From assembly GCF_048544455.1 (NCBI RefSeq), contig NC_133534.1:120738269-120802268 (forward strand): 64,000 nt of DNA, written 5' to 3'. How positions within the stretch are numbered: the stretch's first letter is position 1; every line of letters starts with the position of its first letter. The position numbers and the translations under genes are program-made. Source of the DNA: Silene latifolia (Eukaryota; Streptophyta; Magnoliopsida; Caryophyllales; Caryophyllaceae). Under the pieces are notes generated by a model that saw nothing but the letters and a program-made list of their open reading frames with translations, ran no database searches and was not told where the DNA came from. Below, piece by piece: positions 23,409 through 35,445 of this stretch.

Positions 23409-24667
23409 TGAAGGAAATGTAGAATCATATACATTATAACATACTCTTATATGTCTAATAATTTGTCATAAAATTAATAACGGAACTTATGCATGCAAAC
23501 AATAAAATGAATAGAGGAGAAATTATGTCCTTACATATTTAATTTCGGATATTTGGGCACAAAAGAGATCACCTTTCTCTTTTGTTCTTGAGCTTATTCC
23601 AATGGAAGAATGAAGATCTAAGTGTAAGATCTCTCCCTATGCTTTATACCCAAGGCTCCTCTTAATTAAATCAATATTATAAATACTAGTTATAATATTA
23701 ATTATAGAGAAAATTGAACCAAAAATATTTATAAACACTTAAGTATTTTCGGTTATGAAGAGAGATAAAGAGAGGATTTTATTTCTCTAGAAAACTTGTA
23801 TTTTGGATGATGGATTAGGATGAATAATAATCTACAATCTTTTGTATATTATGGGTAAAAAATTAGAAAAACAATGATGAATTGTTCTTCTCTAAACCGT
23901 GTAAAAGGGAGAAGAAAAAGGGAGCCAATGCATGGATTTATTTGTCTTCACAATGCGCCATAGGCTTGCATGGCTAAAAAGCAAAACAATCATTATGTTT
24001 AGCTACCAATTAAACAATTAATTAGCTTAAACCTCTCCTAAATTTCGGTCCATTTGGTAATATGGAATCCATATTATTTTTGTCAATTGTCTATATGTTA
24101 CATGTCATATGTCACATATATTTGTTATGTATTTTTAACATATTAAAAATCAACGTATTAATAAAAATACGTCACATACAAAATCGACTTGGTAATATCA
24201 TAATTACTTGTGCCAAAATATTTTACCAATTTATAAATCACAACTGATTGTATTTATAACAATTCATTCAATTTAATTGTTACATTAAACAATTATTTCA
24301 TCCGAGTAATGATACAATTCAATTACTCAGACCGTATCTTATTAAATCACATTTCAATATGATACGTAAATTTTACTTCCAAAATCGTCCGTCAATTTTC
24401 AAGTAATTTAATTAACTCGCAACATTATACGATTAATTAAATAATCAATTAAAAGGGTTGCCCTTTAGGTATGACCTAGGGGTCATGATCACCACCGTCA
24501 CACGACGTAATGTCAAACTCTAGTAAGCCAATCATTACCGATATGTGTTGACCAGTTGTGATAACAAAATTACTTCCCAATTGTATTCATTTTAATGAGA
24601 CTTAAACATGTGATCATCATGATCATGATCGTGATCGCATTATTGTCGGAGGACACATATTCCAACA
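23409..24667 (-). repeat. 3' LTR of Copia-type element
   Basis: Begins TGAAGGAAATG and ends TTCCAACA. It differs from the partner LTR by scattered substitutions and three small indels concentrated in the last 180 bases. Confidence 0.92.
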
Positions 24668-24684
24668 ATCTCCCACTTGTCCTC
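24668..24684 (-). promoter_or_regulatory. Polypurine tract of Copia-type element
   Basis: The minus strand reads GACAAGTGGGAGAT immediately before the LTR start TGTTGG, the classic Copia plus-strand primer tract. Confidence 0.85.
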
Positions 24685-27600
24685 GACAAGTGTGCGTCAC
24701 CAATTCTCTTGTCCTATTACTATCTCCCACTCAATGCAAGGTGTCTTTCAGGTCGTACTTGCAAGTGATCATATCGAGAGTGGTTTCCTCGATCTGGAGA
24801 ATAACTGATTGACCGGATTTATCCACTCTGGATACCTTCCGAGCGTGGCCACGCATTTCCAGTTCATTACTCCTCGAGTGGCCCTGAGATATTGTTATAA
24901 CCCTGACTAGGGGTGGACAATTCCTATCGCACTCATTCCCTTCGACTAGCCACAGACATCATAACCCAAAATATGCCCATTTGACCCCATTTACGAAGGT
25001 CGTAGTAACACAAATCAAAGTTAATCTGAAATCGTGCCATCTTAGGTGAATAGTCTTTAGTCAAAAGAATCGACTCATTTGAATACTATAGTAGCTCTCG
25101 CCACGACCAGGCTATATAAATTTGCAGAACTCTATAAGCGGTCATAAGGCCCGACAAAATGTTCCTAACAATCCGCCTATGTGATCGACTAGTCATCACA
25201 CATGACTCTATGGCACTTGAACTTGCCATCAATCGCATCACACTCTAGTCACTTCGAGACGTCACCTCATATAAGTAACTATGGGCATAAACAATGTTAA
25301 TCCATGTTCACTTTAACGGGGTTCAATTGTCTCCACAACCCGTTTGGATATAACAATGTACCAAGTGAGTTAATAATAACTCAAACGACAAATGTCGACA
25401 TCACACTCGGGTAGTCAATATCATATTACAACCTTGTGATGTTTATTATAAGTGTAAACACTTATCGATTGCAATAGAAGTTTAACATCCCATGTGTCCA
25501 CGTGTTCAAACTTCTTATACTTGCAATTTCCTTCACATTCATGTTCTCATACCATGAATTTAACCAAGCATACATCAAGGTTCTCGACCTTGGTTTTGGT
25601 TCTTTAACTTGAAAGAACTTTCTTATCGATCATCTCATAATGAACGAATTTGTGATGAATAATACAACTTGTACCGATCAAGTATTCCATCCACACACAA
25701 TGCACTAGGTATATGTTTTGTAGAATCTTGTAACAATTGACAAGATTATTAGCTTAGTACTTCTCACAAGTCCTAGCTTTATTAGGAAAGATTGTTTTGA
25801 ATAACCTCTTATTTAACCAAGTATCTTTCCAAAACTTCTCATTTCTCTTTCTGGGCTTGAAAGATTTGGGATTCTCATAAATCCTCATATGTGCTCGGAT
25901 TTTCTACAATATGTGCAAACTCTTGACACACAATAGAACATCCGTCAATCACTGAAATCGCTCATCGGATTCTACTCGAGAATTCATGACGCTTCTATTA
26001 TGGCTCACCAAGTCAATCATCATGCTCTTATGCATATGATTCATAATTGGACATGTACATGATTATTCTAATGGCGGAAACATTAGTTACTAATAATCAT
26101 GAGATCAACCGTTCATAGGTTCAATGAACTACCATGACTACTAATGGTAATCCCATTTTCATTCATACGAATAACCTACGCGTATGTTGATGTGATGTGT
26201 ATCTCTTAATACTAATCCAACATCCCATGATGTAATTGGATTCATCATTGTCCATTTTCATCCAGAATTGAAAACTCAAAAGCTTCTTTATGAAAGAAGA
26301 TATTAGCTCGTCATTCTTTAATGAGTAATGAGTTTTATACATTCAAGGATGATAGCTCCCACTAAATTCTATGTCTTCACATGAGAATTTCCTAACTCCC
26401 ACTCAATTCTACATATTTCGAGATGACTTCTTAATCGAAATTTGTCAAGAATATAAATATAAATTGCTTTGCCAAGTTACTAGGATAAAACCATATGTGT
26501 TCCCATCATATCCTTTCAAAAATGCCTATTTTGAAGTGGTCTCATCTCAACCTTACGGAAAGAGATTTTAAATCTCTAACACACTCATGTCATAATGATG
26601 TGTAGCAATGTCATTATTCAAATACAAATAATATTTAGAATAGGTCCTTCGGAATACCCTTTCGGAAGGAGGTTTAACCATTTCATAGGGAGGTTAAACA
26701 ATGACATTTGCGGTTAAAACGTTGGCTATTGAAGATATCGGAATATCAATCTTTGCAACTTGATCATAACTAGTATGTTACTATGATTCATTTAGGCTCT
26801 TAAGTAAAACTCATGATTGAAACTATTGGTCAAATGATTCATAACCTTAGTCAAAAGCTTGTTAAGACTTTACATTAGTCATTATTCTTCCAAAACTTCT
26901 TTTGGTCTCCTCGTGTAGTTATCTTGAGAATAAACTCTTATGATTATTCCACTTGATCTCTTAAGTCATTTAGAACTAACTTGTGACTATAGATCTCATC
27001 TATTTGGTATACTATGTAAATAGATATACCTTCATTCAAATCATTCTTTCTTGCGTAGATCTTCATTTACACAAGTACACAATTATATCTTGCCTTGTGT
27101 GTTGTGTCCTCATTTTTCTCCCACTCTATCTTTAGAATGAATACACTAATCATTCAAAGATAGCATATGAGACACAAATTAATGATGTTGAAGTATAAGG
27201 AGGACTACCTCATAGGTTGACTAATTGTTATTGATTTCATATGTGTACTTGGTGGTTGACATACCTTTAAGAGAGTTCATAGACTCAAAATCACTTCATT
27301 AATGATCATACACAAGCCTTAAGCATGTGGACATATAATGAAACCGGTCATTATATTTGTCTATTAGATCACTTTAAGTGAATAATCTTATGTTTCAAAA
27401 CGCAAGCAATTTAAAGATGAATTTTAGAACATAAAGGATAAATGATAAAACGTGTGACTTGGGTTGCAAACCAAGTCACTATCATCAAAATACAAACCAT
27501 TATCCAAAATACCTTTCCATGTCGAACACGGAAACTTAAAGTTCTAAAATTCAAAACATAACTTAAAATAAGACAATGAAAAACAAAGCTCCATAAAAGC

Positions 27601-27753
27601 TATCCTTAGCTTCTTCATGGTTTCTTATGCTTGCTTTTCTTTTCCTTTGTCTTTGCTTGGTGGCGGCCCTATTTACAATAAAAAGGGAGATACATTATCA
27701 CAACTTTGCATCATAATACCATAGTTGAATTTTGAAACACAAAAGAAGGTTAG
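24685..27753 (-). other. Long 3' non-coding region of the gag-only Copia element
   Basis: About 3 kb in the place where pol would be. I could not find integrase, reverse transcriptase or RNase H motifs on either strand. A short perfect hairpin (9-base arms GTGACTTGG/CCAAGTCAC, 8-base loop) occurs at 27454-27479, about 280 bases after the gag stop. Confidence 0.7.
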
Positions 27754-28650
27754 TCATTTACCTACTGGAGTGATCTTTCCAGTTTTGATATCACCAAGGT
27801 ATTTGGAACAATTCCTCTTCCAATGTCCCATGCCATTACAATAATGGCATTTGTCAAGAGGACCCTTCTTGACTTTGGAGGTGCTAGCTTCACAAGACTT
27901 AGCTTTGGTGAATGTGGGAGCTTGCTTTTTACCCTTTCTTCCATTCTTCTTGAACTTCCCCTTACTCTTTGCGCTTATATTAAGCACATCCTTGGGAGGG
28001 TTCACATTTAACCCCATGTCCCTCTCGGCTTGCACAAGTAACTTGTGCAACTCCTCAAGAGACACATCCTTGTCTTGCATGTTGAAATTCACCCGGAATT
28101 GCACATATGCCTTAACTTTAGACAAGGAGTGTAGAATCCTATCTATGATGAGTTCTTTGGGGATTTCAACTTTTTGAATTTTCAAGGTCTCGACAAGCTC
28201 CATGAGTTTGAGCACATGAGGGCTAACCTTTTGGCCCTCTTTGAAGTCGAGATCAAAGAATGCGCGCGCCGCCTCATATTGGACGATCCGCGGAGTTTGT
28301 GAAAACATGGTCACAAGTTTGGAGTAAATCTCATTAGCATTGCCCATTTTGAAGGCTCTCCTTTGGAGTTCCGCCTCCATCGCAAATATTAAGACATTTT
28401 TCATTGCGGCGGACTCCTTTTGGTAAGCCTCATAGGCTTCCCTAGTGGCCGCGGTGGACCTAGTGGTGGGCTCGGGTGGAGAGGCCTCGGTAAGGTAACG
28501 AAGCTTGTCGTCACCTTCGGCGGCTAATTTGAGTTGGGCATCCCACTCGGAGAAATTTGACCCATTCTTTTCAAGTTTACATCGATCCATGAAGGATCGG
28601 AGCCATGATGAAGTAGCGAGTGGTGTAGCATTAGGAGTTGGTGTTGCCAT
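27754..28650 (-). CDS. gag: Copia gag (UBN2 type with CCHC zinc knuckle)
   Basis: An intact 298-codon frame. Residues 20-210 have the UBN2/Retrotran_gag_2 pattern (WLRSFMDRCKLEKNGSNFSEWDAQL; IDRILHSLSKVKAYVQFRVNF). A Lys-rich segment follows around residue 230-255, then one zinc knuckle CHYCNGMGHWKRNC near residue 268-281. The protein would form the capsid and package element RNA. The frame has no stop or shift although the element has no pol, so it may be maintained or simply young. It is the only gene of this element and starts about 2.25 kb downstream of the PBS, an unusually long leader. Confidence 0.92.
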   Translation of the reverse strand: MATPTPNATPLATSSWLRSFMDRCKLEKNGSNFSEWDAQLKLAAEGDDKLRYLTEASPPEPTTRSTAATREAYEAYQKESAAMKNVLIFAMEAELQRRAFKMGNANEIYSKLVTMFSQTPRIVQYEAARAFFDLDFKEGQKVSPHVLKLMELVETLKIQKVEIPKELIIDRILHSLSKVKAYVQFRVNFNMQDKDVSLEELHKLLVQAERDMGLNVNPPKDVLNISAKSKGKFKKNGRKGKKQAPTFTKAKSCEASTSKVKKGPLDKCHYCNGMGHWKRNCSKYLGDIKTGKITPVGK

Positions 28651-30903
28651 TTGTTATGAATAAGAAGTGGTCTACAAAACAAAACATAAGGAGTAAAACA
28701 ATTGTCGTTTTAATTATACTCGTAAAAATGTATGATTTAAACAAGTTATATGCATTTTTCTAGTGACCTCTACCCAACTAGAATAAATGATTCCAAGACC
28801 CAAATTCATATCGACTTAGGCACGGTAGGGCCGATTCATCCTTTATCAATATAACTCGGTGGATTAACGTTTAATCGATTCTACTTTTAGAACTCTTGGT
28901 CGATAATATTACATTAACATTTATCTTTAGCCCAAAACACATTCGACAAGGGCACGGTAGGGCCGATACATCCCTTATCAAAAACTTTTGTTGAGTTCAA
29001 TCCAAATTTCGAATAAATGTGTCCATGATCCAAATCCATATCAACTTGGGCACGGTAGGGCCGATACATCCCTTATCAACATGAATTCGGTGGTTTTAAC
29101 ATTCATCACCCACTTCCCCTACGTAACAAGGTTTGTACCCCGGTAGGGCCGAGTGCACTCCCTCGCGAAATAGGTTTTCATGGTTTCTACTATTTGGTAA
29201 GGCTATGTCTCAATTGTTTGTTTTAGCGAGAGGTCATGTCAATTTATTATCTATCACGTTTTAAGTGAACTAAAGCGGTGAACTACGATAATTCTAATTG
29301 ACACGGTCGATAAACTCGATAAAATAAGACAATGCATGTTTAGTTATGGCGATTTAGCGATGCATGTGACATAAAATAAAATGCAAGCATAAAGATAAAT
29401 AAATCCTAGTATGGCCTTTCCTAAAATAGAAAAACTATTAATCTATTACATATTTGGAAACCAACTCCATTGGTCCCTTGAACTTCGGTTGTGGCACGCA
29501 TCTCGAGGTAACACCGTCTTTATGTATCGTCATTCTTGAAGAAATCCGTCTTTTGGAACTCCGGAATGAATAAAATTACATAATAAATTACATAATTTCC
29601 TATTATACATTTGTAACTAAAATAAAATAAATCTATTAAATATTACAAAACGGTGATACGAGATCACAATAAAAATTACAACCGAATCGATATTCCCATA
29701 CATTTCGGGAAATACCAATTAAAATCTAAGGCCATACTAAGTAAAATTACATAATTCAAAATTACATAAATTAAAATTATGACAATCATAAGAAAATGCA
29801 GCATTATAATATGTATAAACATGCTCAATTTTTATGCTAAATCGCCTTTTAATTAGCCAATATCATATATTACTCGGTTTTTACGGATTTGCGTGATTTC
29901 AACATTTTACAATCACAAAAATACATAAACTCATATTTATGCATAAGTTAATTACCCTAACCTCTTAGGACTCAAAATATAGTCTTCACTAATAATTTGA
30001 CCATAATTAACCTTTATTTATAAAATTGTTCATAAATGGACCAAAAATTACAAAAATAAGCCATTAAACTTCAAATAAATCCAAAAATTTCAAATAAATT
30101 CAAAATTTGAAATTTAAATTCATGAACATTCTGGAAAAATTCCATGACACTCATAATGTTCAAAATCTTAGGTTAAAAATTTCGAAATTTTTCCGGAAAA
30201 ACAATGTTGCGGTTTATCGATATTTAATAAAATAATCATAAAAACATGGAAAAAATTATTTTCATTAACTTTTCAATTTTAGATCTGAAAAATATAATAA
30301 AATGCAACATTAGACGTTTTTCCTTAGTCATAGGTTATGTTTTATTAATTTTCAACTAATAATGTCACTATTTATGCCATTTTTCTTCAAAAATTCATAA
30401 ATCATGCTAAAAGACTTCTTTATAGCCAATTATTTTACACACACCTTGTAAAATTGCATGTGACAACATATAAATTTTCTATGACCAGATTCGAAATTTA
30501 ACTCATATTAACCTATTTTTCTCTTAAATCCGAATTTAATAATGAAAAATTCATTTTTCGAGCATAACAAGTGCAAAAATTATGAAAATTTACAGGTTAT
30601 CTCAAAATAATATATGTAACAACATATCCAAAAACCAAGTGAAAATTCGAAGTATAGCTAATTTTCGACCAAAAATGACATTTTTACTCATAAAATCACA
30701 TTTAAATGTCATTTTTATTAAATATGAACAATAAAAATCCGAAAAATTAACCAAAATATCCTAAAACACTTTAGGACCCGAAATATTAACATGCATGTAA
30801 TTATTTCGTGATATATCATAATAACACAAATTTTACAAGTTTTATTTTGTTATTCATATAACTCGGAAAAACTTTTAACCAATTTGCATGCAAACAACCG
30901 TGG
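28651..30903 (-). other. Long 5' leader of the gag-only Copia element, with repeats at 28811-29170
   Basis: AT-rich untranslated leader between PBS and gag. Four copies of a GC-richer block built on GGCACGGTAGGGCCGATACA lie near 28811-28850, 28943-28980, 29041-29080 and 29126-29165, roughly 90-130 bases apart. No ORF is supported. Confidence 0.7.
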
Positions 30904-30916
30904 CGCTCTGATACCA
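30904..30916 (-). promoter_or_regulatory. Primer binding site, initiator tRNA-Met type
   Basis: The minus strand reads TGGTATCAGAGCGCC just inside the 5' LTR, matching the usual Copia site for initiator tRNA-Met in its first 12 bases. Confidence 0.88.
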
Positions 30917-30918
30917 AT

Positions 30919-32182
30919 TGAAGGAAATGTAGAATCATATACATTATAACATACTCTTATATGTCTAATAATTTGTCATAAAATTAATAACGGAACTTAT
31001 GCATGCAAACAATAAAATGAATAGAGGAGAAATTATGTCCTTACATATTTAATTTCGGATATTTGGGCACAAAAGAGATCACCTTTCTCTTTTGTTCTTG
31101 AGCTTATTCCAATGGAAGAATGAAGATCTAAGTGTAAGATCTCTCCCTATGCTTTATACCCAAGGCTCCTCTTAATTAAATCAATATTATAAATACTAGT
31201 TATAATATTAATTATAGAGAAAATTGAACCAAAAATATTTATAAACACTTAAGTATTTTCGGTTATGAAGAGAGATAAAGAGAGGATTTTATTTCTCTAG
31301 AAAACTTGTATTTTGGATGATGGATTAGGATGAATAATAATCTACAATCTTTTGTATATTATGGGTAAAAAATTAGAAAAACAATGATGAATTGTTCTTC
31401 TCTAAACCGTGTAAAAGGGAGAAGAAAAGGGGAGCCAATGCATGGATTTATTTGTCTTCACAATGCACCATAGGCTTGCATGGCTAAAAAGCAAAACAAT
31501 CATTATGTTTAGCTACCAATTAAACAATTAATTAGCTTAAACCTCTCCTAAATTTCGGTCCATTTGGTAATATGGAATCCATATTATTTTTGTCAATTGT
31601 CTATATGTTACATGTCATATGTCACATATATTTGTTATGTATTTTTAACATATTAAAAATCAACGTATTAATAAAAATACGTCACATACAAAATCGACTT
31701 GGTAATATCATAATTACTTGTGCCAAAATATTTTACCAATTTATAAATCACAACTGATTGTATTTATAACAATTCATTCAATTTAATTGTTACATTAAAC
31801 AATTATTTCATCCGAGTAATGATACAATTCAATTACTCAGACCGTATCTTATTAAATCACATTTCAATATGATACGTAAATTTTACTTCCAAAATCGTCC
31901 GTCAATTTTCAAGTAATTTAATTAACTCGCAACATTATACGATTAATTAAATAATCAATTAAGAGGGTTGCCCTTTAGGTATGACCTAGGGGGTCAACTG
32001 ATCACCACCGTCACACGACAGTAATGTCAAACTCTAGTAAGCCAATCATTACCGATATATGTTGACCGGTTGTGATAACAAAATTACTTCCCAATTGTAT
32101 TCATTTTAATGAGACTTAAACATGTGATCATCATGATCAACAGTCGTGATCGCATTATTGTCGGAGGACACATATTCCAACA
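30919..32182 (-). repeat. 5' LTR of Copia-type element
   Basis: Begins TGAAGGAAATG and ends TTCCAACA, like its partner at 23409. GGTTT at 32183 is the target duplication. Confidence 0.92.
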
Positions 32183-33421
32183 GGTTTCTCATTGGAGGTG
32201 GGGTGTATGTTGGAGGATTTTGAACATTTTGACTCTTGTATGAAATATTGGGGTGAAATTTGGTGTTTTCATTGTAATAGTTGGAATAAGGGGTGCCGCT
32301 CTTGTATGCTTGGAAAACATTCACTTGTTCACTTGTTCCCCTACATTCACTTTGGTCTGGTCCCAAAGTTCCACAACTCTCACATACTCTACTTGGAATT
32401 GATGATGATGCTACCATAACATTAACATATTGCTTGGGTGATTTGGAGGCCTCTTCTAGTTTAGCCATGGCCTTCTCAAACTTCAAATTAATGGTGTCAA
32501 TATGAGCGCTAAGTTGAGCACCCAATTGAGTAATGGAGTCCACCGCATGCTTTACTCCTCTAGTAGCTTTCCGAGGTCTACTATATTGTGAGTTATGGAC
32601 CGCCATTTCTTCAATATTGTTCCATGTTTGATTGTCATCAACTTCGGTAAACATACCATTTGATCCCATATTGAGAATGTTCTGCGAGTCTTCGTATAGA
32701 CCATTCCAAAATTGTTGTACAAGGAACCACTCACTAAGTCCATGGTGTGGACAAGATCGACAAGTGTCCTTGAATATCTCCCATGCTTTATACAAATATT
32801 CCTCATCCCTTTGTTTGAACCCGGTGATTTGGGCTCTCAACATGTTAGTCTTCTCCGGAGGATAGAATTTTTTGTACAAAGCAAGTGCCAATTTCTTCCA
32901 AGAATCAATACCATGAGTAGCCTTATCTAGGCTCTTCAACCATTGTTTTGCGGTAACAATCAAAGGAAAAGGAAATAAGACCCATCGAATTTGGTCTTGA
33001 GTAAGTCTGGTTTGAGAAATCGCATCACAATTGTCAGAAAAAGTCTTCATATGAGAATGAGGGTCTTCACTAGGCATCCCTCCAAATTGACTTCTCTCAA
33101 CCAATTGTATAATCCGGATTTGGCAATGAAATTACCGGTTAAATGTTGTGGTGTAGGAGTACCATTTGTTAGGTTCTCCTCGGTTGGTACATAATGTGAT
33201 GAAAATTTAGGCATTGTGGGTTGATTTTGTGGTGGGTTTTGTATTGGGTTATCCTCTCCTTCTCTTGCAAAAGGGTTGATGAACTCAATGTTATTTGGTT
33301 GAATGTCCACAATCTCACCAATACCTCTCAAAGTATTTCTAGCAAGTCTTCTATTGTTGGTCAAAGTTCTTTTAATTTCAAGATCAATGGGTAACAAGTT
33401 ACCTTGTGATCTCCTAGACAT
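32183..33421 (-). pseudogene. gag-pro: Athila-like gag, 5' part (copy 2)
   Basis: The ATG at 33421-33419 (MSRRSQGN) opens the polyprotein continued at 21744-23408. The capsid-type region (about 32700-33100: PHSHMKTF, IRWVLFPFPLIVTAKQWL, WNGLYEDSQNIL) is typical of Ty3/gypsy gag, followed by a CESCGTLGPDQSEC cysteine motif near 32350. A one-base loss near 33108-33116 splits the frame just before MVERSQFGG, at the point where copy 1 has a stop codon. Apart from that the capsid region is open. Confidence 0.82.
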
Positions 33422-33539
33422 GCAAAATATAAAACAACTTCAAAACAATTAGAACAAACCTTGAGGAGATTGACTTCCCCAAGGTAAAGAAAGACACAAC
33501 TAAAAACAATTCAAAGAAAATCAAATCAAGTTAACACCG

Positions 33540-33557
33540 TCCCCGACAACGACGCCA
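33540..33557 (-). promoter_or_regulatory. Primer binding site, tRNA-Asp type, mutated
   Basis: Same site as at 4089-4106 but with two C-to-T changes on the minus strand (TGGCGTCGTTGTCGGGGA). It lies 7 bases from the LTR edge at 33565. Confidence 0.85.
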
Positions 33558-33564
33558 TTTTTGG

Positions 33565-33888
33565 TGTTGTTGTAAAACTCGTCGTCAAAAGTTACTCAAC
33601 CAAAACAATATTTATAACTTCACAAACTACTCTTATTAAAGAGGCAAGTAAAGGTTGGATCCCAAGGGACGAGTATTGATGTAGGATTTTCAATTTTAAA
33701 TGGTCGTGTCTTAGGGTGTCACAATTTGGGGTTGAGATAGGAGATTAATTAAAACTAATCAACAACAAAAACAAAGCAAGGTAGATAAAATGAAGGTGTA
33801 AACAATTGATTAATAACAATAAGGTATCATGGGTTCATAGGGAAATACATGGGAGTTGATCATACAAACATGTTCTCAAATTATAAGT
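33565..33888 (-). repeat. Truncated 5' LTR of Athila-like copy 2
   Basis: Matches the first 320 bases of LTR A (4114 onward), then breaks off after ...AAATTATAAG. Directly behind it the next LTR (LTR B) starts with TGATGT. Confidence 0.82.
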
Positions 33889-33893
33889 GATGT

Positions 33894-34783
33894 TGTGACA
33901 CCCTCATTTATTGCGGAAAAATAAACACGTAATTCTAGAATAAAACTGCATGGATATGTTTGTAATAGGTTCATTTGGGTAAAAACCTGTAATTTTTAAA
34001 ACCTGAACCTGTTATAAAGATATCCAAATTGGAAGGTGTCAAACATACAAGGTCTAACTAGAAGTTTCACAACATAACCATCGCTAAAGTCGCGAATAGC
34101 AAATTATACAACCAAATGTAAAGAGGGAGACATATGTCCCTAAAATGTATGTGACATAAAAAGTGTTTAAGGGTCATAATAAAATAAGCCAATCTAGGTC
34201 CCAAGGTTACTTTGCTCGCTAGCTCGTCCATGTACCCCATATATGCATCACCTACCTGTCATTCGCATTTTATACAAATACGAAAGCCCACGGTCGTGGG
34301 GAGTAACTCCGAGTCCTCCCAGCCACGAAATGTCATAATTAATATAACATGTAAACATAAGAATATGAATACGAATCACACAATGCCTTAGCATATAGAT
34401 GCTAGACAATCGTGCTTATCATATGAACAACAATATAACCACACATAGTCCAAGCATGTGAATACTAGACCGACTCATACTACACTATCATGTGAATCAC
34501 ATAACATCCAGGAATCCAAACTCTATCAACCATAGCCGGCTTGCATCTCACCTTCTATGATTCATAGAATCATCAAACAAGAAAGGGCAATATATCAAAG
34601 ACAGGCATAAGTTCTTAGTCCCGTCAATAGTCACTCTGTAACTCGAGTCTATACCACGAGGTAGGGAAGGTAATCGAACCGGTATCTTGGCTCAGAGGTT
34701 CTATCAAAACATGGCCAAGACACAACACAACCCTAGCCTAAAATCTGCGCAGACCTAGACATGCGGATACACACCACCGCACC
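33894..34783. repeat. Gypsy-type solo LTR, left part
   Basis: Starts TGTGACACCC; its other half (47623-50039) ends GGGTGTTACA. GATGT is duplicated at 33889-33893 and 50040-50044. Without the nested element the two parts make about 3.3 kb. The ends resemble long chromovirus (Tekay/Del) LTRs. No internal region, PBS or pol is present, so this is a solo LTR left by recombination. Confidence 0.8.
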
Positions 34784-35445
34784 TGTAACAGCAAATTTTG
34801 TATAACGATAACTGAAATACAAAACAGGGAAACAATTAAATTTTATTAATAAATATCAAAAGTACGTGTACAATCTCTAATGTATCCTCTGATTCTAATA
34901 TGCTGTAAGGGGTACGTGTACGGGGTACACGTGAGGGGTGCGCGTGTAGACAAATTTAATTGCTCTACGCGCGATGTAAATTTGATTTCCTGAGAGGGTC
35001 GCGATGACTTGAATCTCTCTTGAAGGTTTGAACTTGTGATTGAATCTTCAACGCAGGCGGCACGATTTGATGTGCTTGTTGACTGCTTGCAATGATTTTG
35101 ACAGAGAGGATTTGTAGGAATTTGTACCTTGTTCTCTCCAGCTCCTTTGCAATTATGAATTTCCAACCCTTTGAATGAATGAGAAGAGCTCTATTTATAG
35201 AGTTTTCAAATCTCCTTGTTGGACTTTGATGGTCACAGGCCCATTTGTAGGTTTATTAGCAACCTTGGCCCAAATTTGATTCTTTCTGAGTTTAATGATC
35301 CGAATAACTCCTTTTGTAATCCGAATCGGCCCATATTTCATTTAATCGGGACAAATTAATTAAATTAAGTTAAAATTTGGTATTAACTCAAAACAATTAA
35401 TTCATTTTATTTATTCGGCACTTTAATAAATTTTCCGTGCCTACA
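34784..35445 (-). repeat. 3' LTR of Tat-lineage element
   Basis: Begins TGTAACAGC and ends GTGCCTACA. A TATA box CTATAAATAG (minus) lies at 35191-35200. Confidence 0.92.

Larger units (their letters stand above)
23409..32182 (-). mobile_element. Copia-type gag-only LTR retrotransposon (TR-GAG-like), nested in Athila gag
   Basis: LTRs at 23409-24667 and 30919-32182 (1259 and 1264 bases, about a dozen small differences by eye) flank an internal region with a PBS, one gag gene and a polypurine tract. A 5-base direct duplication, GGTTT, lies at 23404-23408 and 32183-32187, and the Athila gag reading frame resumes exactly across it. There is no protease, integrase or reverse transcriptase; about 3 kb of non-coding sequence follows gag instead. 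This is the arrangement described for TR-GAG non-autonomous elements. High LTR similarity indicates a recent insertion. Confidence 0.92.

Noticed and set aside
24062..24247. Identical 61-codon frames in the two Copia LTRs (also 31572-31757)
   Set aside because: AT-rich hydrophobic chance frame; duplicated because the LTRs are duplicated.
34846..35166. About 100-codon frame inside both Tat LTRs (also 47066-47338)
   Set aside because: It begins with TTG rather than ATG, lies in LTR sequence and has no recognisable domain. Its presence in both LTRs only reflects LTR identity.
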